DNA from: Euonymus europaeus
Taxonomy: Eukaryota > Streptophyta > Magnoliopsida > Celastrales > Celastraceae
Assembly (NCBI GenBank): GCA_963580455.1
Contig: OY756961.1
Span: 17,341,001-17,405,000, forward strand
Direction of reading: 5' to 3'
DNA: 64,000 nt
Below, piece by piece: positions 11,370-23,144 of this stretch. The translations under genes were made by a program, and so were the position numbers. The notes under the pieces are model-generated. The model did not search any database. It saw only the letters and a program-made list of their open reading frames with translations, and was not told the DNA's origin. How positions within the stretch are numbered: the stretch's first letter is position 1; every line of letters starts with the position of its first letter.

Positions 11370-11898
11370 AATTACCGACGGATTACCGACGATATATTTA
11401 ATTTTATTTTGTTTTAATTTATTACAGACGGATTACCGACGAAAAACATATAATTTTAATTTCCGTTTTAATTAATTGCCGACGAAAAATATATAATTTT
11501 AATTTTCGTTTTAATTAATTGCCGACGGATTACCGACGAAAAATATATAATTTTAATTTTCGTTTTAATTAATTGCCGACGAATTACCGAAGAAAAATAT
11601 TTAATTTTAATTTCCTTTTTAAGTAATTGCCGATGGATTACTGACGGAAAAATATATTTTTTTATTTTCTATTTAATTAATTATTTTGGCATACGAAGCT
11701 ATTACTGACAGCAATTTCCGTCGGTAAATTTCGACAAATAAAAGTCATCGCTAATCGGTCGGTAATTTACCGACGATCACAAGTTTCGTCGGTAATATGG
11801 TTACCGACCAGCTTTTCACCGACAAATGAAAATCCGTCGGTAATTATTTTACAGACGAAAAATGCTTAATTATCGACGGATTTTTCCGTCGGTAATTA
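11370..11898. repeat. Right subterminal repeat region of the CACTA transposon
   Basis: Short motifs ATTGCCGACGGATTACCGACG and their inverted form CCGTCGGTAA recur more than fifteen times, embedded in A/T-rich spacers. In CACTA elements these arrays are the binding sites of the TNPA-type protein. Tandem spacing of about 60 bp is visible between 11390 and 11640. Confidence 0.85.
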
Positions 11899-11915
11899 GC
11901 GGTTTTCTTGTAGTG
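11899..11915 (-). repeat. Right terminal inverted repeat of the CACTA transposon
   Basis: The last 17 bases read CACTACAAGAAAACCGC on the minus strand, the consensus start of plant CACTA elements. The 3 bases that follow are AGA, the expected size of target duplication, but the left copy is not in the window. Confidence 0.9.
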
Positions 11916-12035
11916 AGATAAAAAAGGTAAGGAGGTCTATTAAGTATGAAGAAGGTGTTAGGTACCACACAACTCTCTAATCGATTACCTGATTAATTTT
12001 TCCTAACACTGTTATAGTAGATGTGTCCGTTTTAG

Positions 12036-13180
12036 GGGGTTATTACAACTTTTAGCCATTGAAAGAAAGCTCGTGTTTCATTTTGGTTACCGAAAGTTAA
12101 AACGTTTCAACTTGGTAACTTAACTTTTCATTTTGTTCCAGTCAAACCACTCGGTCAAGATTTATCAAATCTGGGCAACCATAAAGGTGACATAGCAGTT
12201 TGACTTACTTTGATTGGTCCACGTGGAAAATAGTCACTACGTGAAAATATCTTGCATGGGTTAATACTACTTTTAGTCACTAAAAAATATCTCATGTTTT
12301 ATTTTGGCCACCGAAAGATAAAAAATTCAATTTAGTCACTTAAATTTTCATTTTATTCCAGTAAAGCCACTTAGTCAATATTTCTCAAATCTTGACAACC
12401 AAAAAAGTGACGTGGCAGTTTAACTTGCTTTCGATTGTTTAACATGGAAAATGATTGTCACATGATGCAATTTTTAAAATAAAATATGAAAATATATATA
12501 TAAAAAAGATAAAGGGGCAAGAATTTAGACGAGACAAGAAATTGGCCACCGAGTGCCGTTGCTAAAATGCTCTCGTGCGGCTAAGAAGCAGAAATAAGGT
12601 TTTGGAAATCAAACCCTAAAACACCATTCATACCCTTAGCTTCCTGCTTCAAATTGATTCGCCTCCATTGGCGCTTCATCCCGATTTCATAACAATCTAA
12701 GCAGAAGAAATTCAACTAATTCATATTATTCTCGCAAGTGGACCTTCACTTCTCACGATTTCTTTGAATTTAAAAATTGCAAAATATTTCCATGTGGTGA
12801 CCATTTTTCTCGTGGACCAATTGACAGCAAGTCAAACTGTCACTTCACCCTTTTAGTTACTCGGATTTGAGAAATCCTGAGTTGACTGTAACAAAATGAA
12901 AAGTTAGGTGACCAAGTTGAAACATTTTATTTTTCGGTGACTAAAATGACACAGGGGCTATCTTTCGATGACTGAAAGTCGTATTAACTATGTGGACCAA
13001 TCAAAGTAAGTCAAACTGCAACGTCACCTTTATGGATGCCCGGATTTGAGAAATCCTAACCAAGTGACTTGACTGGAAAAAAAATTAAAGGTAAGTTACC
13101 AAGTTAAAATATTTTATCTTTCGATGACCAAAATGAAACACAGACTATCTTTCGGTAACAAAATGTTGTATTAACCCCCA
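12036..13180. mobile_element. Mutator-like or MITE-type element with doubled terminal inverted repeats
   Basis: Long related units of about 200 bp occur twice in direct order on the left (12036-12240, 12258-12470) and twice in inverted order on the right (about 12795-12988, 12990-13180). The outermost ends are GGGGTTATTACAAC and its near complement. The element is flanked by direct repeats of TTTTAG (12030-12035, 13181-13186), extendable to 9 bp with mismatches, and the paralogous sequence at 14955-14985 looks like the empty site. The central 300 bp are not repeat-like: they include AAACCCTAAAACACC and resemble the 5' part of a plant gene. No transposase is encoded, so movement would need help in trans. 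Confidence 0.7.
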
Positions 13181-14870
13181 TTTTAGGACTTGAAGTAATG
13201 TGTGTGCCTACACCATTTGTTCTTTTCTGGTCATTTGTTGCATCCAACCCCCCATTTTGTACACATTGTTTTCCCTCTCTTGTTTAAGCCCCTCACGAAA
13301 CTGTCATCATATAAAAAAACATAAAATATTATTTTTTTAATTTTTTAACAATAAAGTCATCATGATTAAAAAAAAAATCTTCACTCTCTTAATAATGGAC
13401 CTACAGTTTGCAAAGAATATTATTTGCACTGACTTTTCTTTTCCCATGTGAGAGGTTCAAGGAAAAAAATTATATATTTTAATTTAAATTTTTTTCATAT
13501 ATTAAAAAATATTATATCACATAATACGCGTATCTTCTCGGTGTCTGTAAATTTTATCACCAGAAGGTAGCCCTTGATCATTAAATGAACATTCAAATGG
13601 GTATTATATTTGTTCAGTTTTATTGACTACTTTATAAATTTCAATTTTCACAAATGTTTAAATAGAGAGTTTTTGCTTTTAAGGCATAGTCAATTAAATT
13701 TTTTAAAATTGACCAGCAAAAAAGGGGAAGGTTTAAACAAAAAATTAATTAATTTAAAAAATTATTAAATTCCTAACAGAAGATTGTATTGTAAGTAGGA
13801 GTGGCAAAAATTGATTCCTGGTCGAATAACGTAGATATTTGTATGTTCGGACTTGGATTGGTTTATATTTCAAATGTAGTTAATTGAGCATACCCGCATT
13901 GGTTTAAATCCATACAAAAAAATCGAATAATAATTCAATACAGGTTGATGTGGCAAGAATGATCTAACCAATGAAATTACGACACCTGTAAAACTTCACC
14001 TCGGAAGGCCTAATGGGAGCTTTGTCGAACCGACCTGTATCAAGCAATACAAACAGTTCGGTTTGGTCGATCGGTCCTACTTTGGGTTAACTCTACAATT
14101 TATCCCTTTAGACTTCCTGCTAGTTCGGTCGATCTTGCTCTACGGATCGGTTCCGCCACCAGCACTCACTCATAACTTCTGGCCCTTGGATAGATTAGTC
14201 AGTTGACCAGCCACCTCTTGAATAGACTGGTTGGTCGATCCACCATGGCCGAATCCCAGTAGGATCCATCGCTCCTTTTAGAAGTCATACTCTCATAAGA
14301 AGTAGAGACCCAAAAGGATTATGACTCTGATAAAGACACTCGGATAAAGAAGAAGAGAGTTTCATTCCTAGTAGAATAACAGCTCTCTAAATCCTTACAA
14401 AAGGAGCCCCACGCACAGGTAAAATCTGAATCACAACTTGCATTACTATTGCTTAAGTTGAGATGGCTCTCAAAGACCGAGCCCTCCCAACTGTAAATTA
14501 TTCTACTGACTTGAGTGTTAGAGTGGGCCAATTCGGGGTCCTTCCAAGCTTACATTTACTTGTTGTGTGGGACGTCCAACTAAGCTATTTTGGGTCTGAC
14601 CGAACTGATTGTTGTCTAGCTCGGATGGACAATTTTTGATATCATCACAAGTTAAAAGTCCGGAGAATAAAATCAGACGAAATTTTGTGTTTATACCATA
14701 AACTCATTTTAAAATTTGACAAAATCATTTATGTTTGAATGCAAATTTTAAATATATAACATATTTCCAAACTTAATTTATTTTTGATTTGATAAATCGA
14801 TCATTCAAATTGAACAGAGATTTGTCACCCCTAATGATAAAGTAAAATTAATCAAAAAATTATTTAATTT
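13181..14870 (+). repeat. First copy of an old tandem duplication (copy A)
   Basis: Segments 11999-12035, 13181-13500, 13590-13945 and 14648-14760 align in order with 14936-14970, 14970-15258, 16476-16830 and 16835-16900. Shared landmarks are TACAGTTTGCAAAGAATATT, CCCATGTGAGAGGTTCA and AGGCATAGTTAATTAA. Copy A is interrupted by the Mutator-like element and a solo LTR; copy B lacks both. Nothing in it looks coding. Confidence 0.75.
13946..14647 (+). mobile_element. Solo LTR of a gypsy-like element (702 bp)
   Basis: The segment begins TGATGTGGCAAGAATG and ends GATATCATCA, giving TG..CA ends that are short inverted repeats. It is flanked by CAGGT (13941-13945) and CAAGT (14648-14652), a 5-bp duplication with one change. 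The duplicated copy at 16820-16840 runs straight through the same site without it, which supports insertion. Repeated GGTTCGGTCGATC-type phrases inside are typical of Tat LTRs, but strand and lineage are inferred. Internal ORFs are not meaningful. Confidence 0.7.
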
Positions 14871-14935
14871 AAAGAGTGCCTGTCATAGTCGAGAAATTTT
14901 TGTTCGGGTCACTTTCTGAACTCATTCTTTCTAAC

Positions 14936-16900
14936 ACTGTGTAAATAGATGTGTCCCTACTTAATGAGCTTTTAGGACTTTGATGTGATGTGTGCCTACC
15001 CCTAATTGTTCTCCAAACCTAAACCCCCATTTTGTACATGTTTTATTTTTCTTTTTTAAGCCATTCACCATACTACCGTCATATTAGACTCATTTTTTTA
15101 CCTTCATGATAAAGTCGTCATAATTACAAAAAAACAAAAAAAGTATTCACTGTCTCAATAATGGAACTACAGTTTGCAAAGAATATTATTTGCACTATCT
15201 TTTTTCCCATGTGAGAGGTTCACGGATAATATCAACAAAAAATTATATATTTTAATTTTAATTTTTTTGGGTACACTAATTTTGAAAATAATTTTTGAAA
15301 TAATATATCCACACCAGATATATATATGTACACAAATTATTTGTCATACCTGTTGGGGTCTTTGCCATGTAGTTTTAAATTTCATTTTTTTCTTTAATAT
15401 TATCACCTCTTGATTTCTACTAGGCTACTCCCTAACTCTCAATTACACTCATTTCATACGTATCACTTAGGCTACTTAGTGAGTGTTCGTAGACCACTCA
15501 TATGTACGCCAACTCTACCAAAATGCTATCAATTTTTTGGTCCACAGTTCACTACTCCACTACACTACTACTACTATTGGTATAACCATATGGCTTACAG
15601 TCCACTACTCTGCTACTACTATTGGTATAGCCATATGTGCATGGAAACATGCACAATGATTGTCGCTCAACCGTAGGCTTCACATTTATAATTTTGCACC
15701 TGTTTCATACGTATGTAGTCAATGGCCGAATTTAATTATTTTGTATAATTTGAAATCATTTGTTTTAATGATAATTTCAAGTGTGTTTTGAATATTTTCT
15801 GTTACAAACAAATTTTAATTGGCCAACTCAACATGAAACTAACAGATCACATGAGTAAGCTGACAGTTGTCGAAGATCGAAACAAGAACAAAAAAATCAA
15901 TTCCTGAGTTAAATGAGCCAAAACTTTAATACCTGAGTTGGAACATGGTCAATCTTTCGATCCCCAAAAGTACTATTTACCCCAAAGGAAAAATTGTTGA
16001 ATATAGACCAACACTATTGGCCTATTCTCGGCTAGCCTATTCTATCAACATGTAAGTTACAAAACAAAGGACATTAAAAAAATTGATAAGACAATTGACA
16101 GTGGGCACGACCATTTTTGCACAGACTGCAGACTACCATTTGTATAAATAGTTATTTTTGGAGCTCTTTAAATTTTAAGAAAATATTTTAATAATTTCCT
16201 GAAAATTAATTTTTCCTTTATAACTTTCTATGCTGATAAGCACCAGTAAAATCGTGAGCTAAACCTTGTTAAGAATTATCGGTAACTCAATGGTCTGAAT
16301 TTCGATAAGTATTATGTTTCGGGTTTAACTTCTCTGTTTTGAGTTGAACTTCTCTTGAAAAACACAAGGTCGAGGTCAAACCAAGCATGGCCCTGAGTGT
16401 TCACCTCTTAGCACACCAAAATCGGTTGAGCAAAATTTAGTGTTAATAAATTTTTATTTTATCATTAAAAGAATATATAAATAAGTATTATATTTGTTCA
16501 GTTTTATTGGCTGCTTTATAAATTCCAACTTTCACCAATGTTAAGATGGAGAGGTTTAACTTTAAGGCATAGTTAATTAAGAATTTATAAATTAACCAGC
16601 AAAAGAGAGAGTGGTTCAAACGCATAATTAATTAATTCAAAAAACAATTAAACGCCAAGCAAAAGAATATATTGTAAGTGGGGGTGGCGAAAATTGATTC
16701 CGGGCCAGAAACATGGATATTTGTATGTTCAAACTTAGATTGGTTGAAATTTTCAAAAGTACTTAATTGAGCATACCTGCATCAATTTAAATCCATAAAA
16801 AGAAAAAATCAGATAATAATTCAATAAGGGCTAAGGTCCGGTTAATAATATCAGAAAAAATTCTTGTGTTTAAACGCAAATTTTAAATATAAAACATATA
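14936..16900 (+). repeat. Second copy of the old tandem duplication (copy B)
   Basis: It matches copy A as listed there but carries about 1.2 kb (15259-16475) that A lacks. That extra block contains CTACTACTATTGGTATAGCC units (15540-15640) and a GGGGTCTTTGCCATGTAG segment (15356-15500), both of which recur at 28060-28190 and 28805-28950. The block is therefore a dispersed repeat of unknown type. No coding potential is recognisable. Confidence 0.65.
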
Positions 16901-18664
16901 TCCAAGTTTTGTAAATTTTGATTTCAAAAGTTTCAGCACCACTTAGAATATTAGCTTTCATGGACGATATCCTATTTTGTTTAGGCATACTGACCTAATG
17001 ACTCAGTGCATGTTTGATTGGAAGTATATATGTCTAAAAAAGTATAAATTGGAGTAAAGAGTAATATTTGAGAATATGTCTTATAGAGTATAAATTGTAC
17101 AAATGCTCAACCAAATGGTATTGTGAGACCACTAACACAGCTGAAGATATCTCATGGGTTAACTAAAAATCTGCTTTGAAACTATTAGAACTATATATAT
17201 GCCTAAACAAACTAATTTATGCTATCCGTCTTGAATATTATCAAGATTTTTGGAACTCGAAGATAAATGACACTGGCGGGTATGGGAGAATTTCAAGAGT
17301 GAGGGAAAGCATGTGGGGTTTGGCCTTTAAAAAGGTTTCGCATTCAATTCTAATGCATATGTGGCACTGGGAGTGTGATCGGTTCCTTCGAACGTGGCAG
17401 ACGTTATGTCAGTGACATTGGACGTGACCAATACTGAAATGGTATGAATCGTATACACGTGTCCTCATCCTACGGTCACATTGGTATTAACAAAATATAA
17501 TTACTGCTCAAATAATTATGGGAGTACAGAGTCTCATAACGTTTATCCAGAGTGAAAAATCTAAAGAAACAATGGAAAAAAAGGAAAAGAAAAGGGGCCT
17601 ATTATTCACGAATAATAGCAGAGAAGAATCAAGTTTTTCACTACCATAGACAACATTGACAGTTGAGCTGATCAAATTGAGCGATGCTGAGACAATAGAA
17701 TTATACTATTATGACTCAGTACATGTACTATGTGATGATAGAATCCTCTTTGTGGTAATTAAGAATTAAGTATGGGCCTCCTTTTGGTGGGTTAACCAAG
17801 AATAAGGCCCAGCCCCAAACACGTCTTGATAGTGTGGTTTAGTATGGTTTTATATGATAGTAAAAAATTTTATAGAGTCTACGGAGTACATGTACTATAT
17901 GATAGTTTTTGGTTTTTACATACTAAGCCATTGTAGAAAATATATTCGCCTTTTTAAAATTTATAGAGTTACTCAAAACCCAAATCGGATACTCCGCACT
18001 CAAATTAGAGGTCCACCTTGACCAAATGTGCATAAACCCAGGTAAGTGTCTTTGAAATATAAAAGTGCAACAGTTACAACACAAGAATTTAACGTAGAAA
18101 ACTCTAAATTCGGAGAAAAATCACGGGTGCTGTCAAAAGACAATGAAGAGAAAAATTACATTATGTAAAAAATTTGTACAACCATACAATCCTATTTTTT
18201 TCTCACCAAGAATTTTAAGCCAACTCCAAAAATAAAACTCATTATTTTCTCTTTGTGCTCACCGCACACTGCCCCTGAAATCTCTATCTTTTGCACCCAC
18301 AGCACACCCATAAATCCTAGTAAACCACTAATATTTATAGAAGAGTCAAGTCTCCAAGTTCTGTTCTACATAGGAATTCTTACACAAGATGTTTACAATT
18401 ACAAATATTATACTAATTACATTCATAATTAGAGACCAACTTGAAAATATGTTCTGTCAAAACAATGATTCATTTTGAAGCAAAAGAACTCGTCTAACTT
18501 TTTGATCAAAATCCTAACAGTAAGGTTTTTCACTAAATTTTTTCTGTTCTTCTTAACTATTTTAACAGTTTTTTCTCTCTATTTTATTCCTTTTTTTGTG
18601 TCAATTCAACAGATAATGGATGGTATTTGGACTCTTATTGATTATTTATTTGTACGTGTAGTTT
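16901..18664. other. AT-rich intergenic sequence, nothing assigned
   Basis: I see no recognisable domain, terminus or repeat structure here. The 79-codon ORF at 17176-17415 has no family resemblance. The sequence resumes after element B at 27416, since GCATG at 18665-18669 is the left target duplication. Confidence 0.6.
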
Positions 18665-18669
18665 GCATG
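18665..18669 (+). other. Left target-site duplication of element B (GCATG)
   Basis: GCATG immediately precedes the LTR start TGTCACGCCCC and reappears at 27411-27415 immediately after the other LTR. This 5-bp duplication is what an LTR-retrotransposon integrase produces. Confidence 0.92.
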
Positions 18670-20681
18670 TGTCACGCCCCGATCCGCGGAGCGTGACCTA
18701 AACGACAAAACCACACCTACTCACACCGGACACAACACCTACTGACATAAAATTTCAACAAAAATTTCGTCAACATCTCCCCATAAATTGAAGAGTGCCA
18801 CCCTGCACAAAGCATAAAAATACACTTCAATAATTAAACCAGCAAATTCCAGACACCCTCCACAATACGAGCCCCTTAGGGGTTCCACAACACTCACAAT
18901 CATAATATATACGGCACAGGAGTCCCGATCACAGGGAGTCCCCTCCTGGCCCATCCAAAATTAACCACAACAGCCTACATGCACAACGACACACCATAAC
19001 AAATATGATATCATAAACAAGAAAATGGACAACGCTATACACACTATAATACGTCATGCCACCACGTCACGTCCCGCCATGATGATCTGGAGGACCTGTA
19101 CAAGTAGATGGCTCACCTGAAATGTTAGGAATAAATAGGGTGAGCCGAATGCTCAGTAGGGATATCAAATAAGAGTGGTGAAATGAAGCAGAATTGTGAA
19201 AGAACGGAATGAATGCATCAAGATGCTATGTAGAGAAAAATGTCTCCGTACACCCATCCGAACCTCCGAACACCCATCCCATGACTCCAAAGGGTTGTGG
19301 ATCGCTCCCACACCCGTACCCTACTTCATATTCACTGGCACCGTAATTCGGTCTGCACAGTAAATCCATGAAGAAGGGGGTAAATCCGTCGAACCTTTCC
19401 ATTTTCCCAAATCCATATCATAATGAAATTCTCAACCCCGAATCATCCTTCCTAAATATGGAAACACTCGAGCCCCTTGCCCGGTGATCCATTATGCCAC
19501 CAAATGCACATTAAAAACCATTTAAATGTTGTATCACATAAATCACATCACATGAAGATCTAAATACTTGTCAATCGAACTTAACACGTTCAAGGTTAAG
19601 CGTGTATACATATTTAATAATCGAACAGAGAAAAGGTCATATAACGAATCATGTAACAGGTTTGGCTCTCTTGGAACAATCAAGAGTAGCCTAAATAAAT
19701 TTATAAGGTTTAATACGATATGGAAAATTTGAGAAAGCAACTTTTAAGGCTTTTTAGGAATGAGATAATTTCAAACAAGGAAGGAGGAAATCCCTACCTC
19801 GTATCAATCGCGAATTCCCACCAATATCACAAACATTGTCCAAACATTGTCCAAGTCCGAGACATACAACCTATTAAAATTTGCCCAAACTTTCTTAAAC
19901 CATATATAATCCTCCATCTCAATTCAAGCTACAGTTTCATAAAATAAATTTAAATTGTTACAATGAACATCCGTAAAATAAAATCCAAAAGTCTCAAGTT
20001 CTATTTTCCCCAATCTTTTCCATTTACCAAAATCCACCCTCAATCTTAATCACAAGATTAAATAGTTTATTCACACAATTTCTTACTTCTAATATCTTCT
20101 CAACCTCACTTAGAACAATCAAAACCAAGAACATCATACCTTGTAGCTTGTTAGAAACCCACAAGTCAAGAACTCAAACTCTATGCTTGGTTTAGTTCAA
20201 AACTCTCTCTTGAACCTATAATTACAGCACATTTAGAGTTAAATTCGAACTACTAAACAAAAATTATCCATAAGGATCAAAATTCCCAAACACCCACTAA
20301 ACCCTAGAATTTCTTTGAGCCAAAAATTATCTCAATCTACCCTCCCTTTTGACAAAGTAATGAAGTGAGAAAGAGAACTCACCCTAACTGGTCGGAAATC
20401 TCGCCGGAATCTCGCCGGAGTGAAGTTAGCCGTGTGTGCAAGTGAGTGGAGAACCAAAGAAAAGAAAATGAAAGCTAGGAAAGAAGAAAGAAGAATACGG
20501 GCAAGCCTCTGACGCTTTATTCTTTTTTTTTTTAAGTTTGTTTGACTGAACTTTGACCACAATTCTGTATTTTCAGTGTTTTTTTTTAATAAACCATTAA
20601 CTCCTATATATATTTGAATTTATTTCTTAATATTTAAGTAAATAAATATATATTTATATTTTTATAAAACGGGGTTTTATA
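18670..20681 (-). repeat. 3' LTR of element B (2012 bp)
   Basis: Read on the plus strand it runs from TGTCACGCCCCGATCC to CGGGGTTTTATA. It aligns along its whole length with 25466-27410. The main differences are an extra 60 bp or so at 20521-20580, a CCAAACATTGT duplication near 19840 and scattered substitutions. On the minus strand the element starts TATAAAACCCCG, an unusual TA instead of TG, and both LTRs share this. Confidence 0.9.
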
Positions 20682-20697
20682 TCCCCCTCTCTAATAA
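20682..20697 (-). other. Polypurine tract of element B
   Basis: On the minus strand TTAGAGAGGGGGA directly precedes the 3' LTR, and the sequence before it reads GGGGACGAAATTTTTATT, the usual gypsy integrase-tail and purine-tract junction. Confidence 0.8.
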
Positions 20698-20806
20698 AAA
20701 TTTCGTCCCCGAAATTTAGATACGCGCCTAGTGACACAAATAGGAAAAGATATTCCTACTTCATTGAGGACTCTAACTCCCACGTTGACCCCTCGAACCC
20801 GTGATG

Positions 20807-21183
20807 TTACCACAATATTCTACCCTGTGGGATGGCACTTGATCTCGTGACTTTCACTTGCCTATCTAGAATCCTCAACGGTTGCACTCCATAAGTTATA
20901 TTCTTTGAAACATCGATCGTCGACCAATTTAATACATGTGAAGGGTCTGGCTCGTACTTCTGCAACATCAATACGTGGAAAACATTATGAAGCTCTGGCA
21001 CCCTCAGTGGAAGAGCCAATCAATAAGCAACTAGTCCTGTTCGTTCCAATATCTTGAAGGGTTGGACATGTTTTGGGGCTAACTTGCCTTTGGTGCTATA
21101 TTTTCTGCTCTTCTCTAAGCGGACTCACTTTCAAAAAAAATACGTGATCACCGATTGGAAACTCTAATGACTTCCTCCTCTAA
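20807..21183 (-). pseudogene. Integrase C-terminal remnant of element B
   Basis: On the minus strand the translation in pieces reads LEFPIGDHVF, KGKLAPKHVQPFKILER and ALPLRVPELHNVFHVLMLQK, then DPSHVL and RILDRQVKV. This is the C-terminal segment of gypsy integrases of the Tekay/Del group, just before the polypurine tract as expected. It is broken by a frameshift near 21120 and a stop near 21020. The catalytic core upstream is absent, replaced by sequence with no recognised domain and then by the dsRNA-binding-like ORF. It is a relic that identifies the parent lineage. Confidence 0.82.
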
Positions 21184-21811
21184 TCTTCATATTATTATTA
21201 TTATTTATTTTTTTATTTTTTTTTGGACGATTTGGAGCTTTCAACAGCTGCTATCGAAATCACTTTCACCGTCTCAGTCGTCCCTCTCACCAAATTCGAC
21301 CTCAATCAAGTAGTATCTCCTAAACATATAATCTTCTTAAAGACTCTAACACGTCCCTCTAACTAATCAGAAGAAAGTGTACAAATTTTGTCAAACCATT
21401 TGCAATCACCTATAACTATTATAATCACCAAATTTCATCCCAAAATTCTAGTAAAAGTACCTAAATCCTCGAATTCGAACAATGCATTGAACTTGTATAT
21501 TCACCCATACGCAATTTCAAATCTACTATAGAATTCCTCTTCTTCAAACGGTATTTCATTCTCCATTTTGCGCATCATCTCATGCATCTCTAACCCATTA
21601 GTTAACTCAACTCACGAGCTTATTCACTAACATTTTCACATATCTCATATATAAAACTTACTCCATTACACATAGCTCAATGTGTTACCTTACTACAACA
21701 TCATACAATATTTACAAAACGATCCCTACTTCTCTATTTCATACATCCATACACCCATTTATACTAGAAACTTTATTTACTTACTTAACTTGAAACACAC
21801 TTCAACTAAGC

Positions 21812-22306
21812 TCATGTTATGCAATGCTTGTCTTCAAACACTGGTTCTTCCTCAGATTCCTCCTCAGAAGCTTCCTTAGGTTTCTCCAACTCCCTAACCT
21901 GACTTGTCAGGACTTCATTCTCGTATCTCAATCCTCTATTTTCGTTCTTAAGAGTTACAACTTCACGTCGGAGTCTTCCAATCTCCTGTTGTTGGATCGC
22001 AGGGTTGCTGCTTTCCTCATAGTCGTATCCTGCTAGTTGCACATGATGATCACTCTTCAACTTATGGAGCATAAGTCGAGCACATTGTTCTCGAACTTCT
22101 AAATCACTACCATTGAACGTGGTTCATGCTTTAATCATACATCCTTGGGCACCCAATTCAATGTCTGGGTTTTGTAAAGTAATCGTTTTTCTAACACATG
22201 ATGGTTCCCTAATTGTTTTGTAGCGTGGAGGAGGCATTCCATGACTGGAAGCAAACTCCTTTAGCACTCTTACTGAACTAGCCTGACCGCGTTCTCCATT
22301 TGCCAT
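21812..22306 (-). pseudogene. dsRNA-binding-domain-like ORF with coiled coil, element B copy (interrupted by one TGA)
   Basis: It has the same length and layout as 780-1274: ATG at 22306, the dsRBD-like helix VLKEFASSHGMPPPRYKT, an IKA-ending turn, an in-frame TGA at 22124-22126, the helix EVREQCARLMLHKL, a coiled coil (GRLRREVVTLKNENRGLRYE), an acidic tail and the same final KHCIT. Most substitutions relative to the A copy are conservative (R/K, E/D, V/I), which suggests the protein was under selection before both copies decayed. It lies about 0.6 kb before the integrase remnant. Function is unknown. An RNA-binding accessory protein, for example one acting on retrotransposon RNA or host silencing, is an inference only. 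Confidence 0.62.
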
Positions 22307-23144
22307 TTTCTTCTATGATTTAACTTGGTGTGTGTCAATTATCTTGGTTTCCCTTCCTTACATATAGCCTGAATTCAATGTACATTGCTTGTGACCCCTA
22401 CAACCCTATATAGCCTTGCACAACACGTGCAACCCCTTAAAAGACCTAAATAGACTAGGCTTTTCAGCTACTCAATGACATGTCACCTTTACTTGCATTA
22501 TCACAAAGATTTTGGTACCATTTTTATTTATTTATTTTACTTTATCAAAATCCTTTTTTTTTTGTACCTCAAGATTTCCCTTATCTCTGAAAGATTCTTA
22601 GAGAATCTATCCGCCTATTTCATCCGCTAAAGGCTATACATTATAGCTATAAGCTTATCTTTACCTTATTTGATGTATAGAGTTATTTGGTTCTCTTGTT
22701 GTGTGGAACCTCCTCCTATTAGTTGGTATACTCATCTAAACTAAAATACACTAGCATATATAATGTGTTAACACCATAGCATCATTACTTAGAATTGAAA
22801 CTCACCGTCCCACAACATTTGCATGACAAAGTCTATGATGCTAATTATACAAACACATCTCATCAGCGACAATCCCAGCCCTCCATTGTTTTTTTTTTGA
22901 AATACGAGTCCTGCTAACTGTCACTCTCCTGGTTAAAGAAACTGGATGGTGATGTGGCCATTCTAGATAATTGAGTCCGTCCTTATCCATTCGACCTACA
23001 ACCTACTAGGTAGTGACACATTCTTTCTGTATAGCAATCCATCCTAATCCACTTGAACCTTGAACTTGATATAAACCCCGCGCTATAGAGACCCATCAGG
23101 TCGCCATAACTTTTCCACTCCTGCCTTTCATTTTGTTCTAACCC

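Larger units (their letters stand above)
4043..11915 (+). mobile_element. En/Spm-type (CACTA) DNA transposon, left end missing, decayed
   Basis: The element contains a TNPD-type transposase (6291-9739), a second gene of Transposase_24 type (9836-11213), a right subterminal region full of CCGACG/CGTCGG repeats and a terminal sequence reading CACTACAAGAAAACCGC on the minus strand, ending at 11915. CACTA elements move by cut-and-paste, with TNPD as catalytic transposase and TNPA-like protein binding the subterminal repeats. Many frameshifts and stops show it is no longer autonomous. The left end is not visible because retroelement A sits there. The start coordinate is therefore only the left edge of contiguous CACTA sequence. 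Confidence 0.85.

Noticed and set aside
17176..17415. 79-codon ORF in AT-rich intergenic sequence
   Set aside because: No family resemblance, no supporting neighbours, and length expected by chance.
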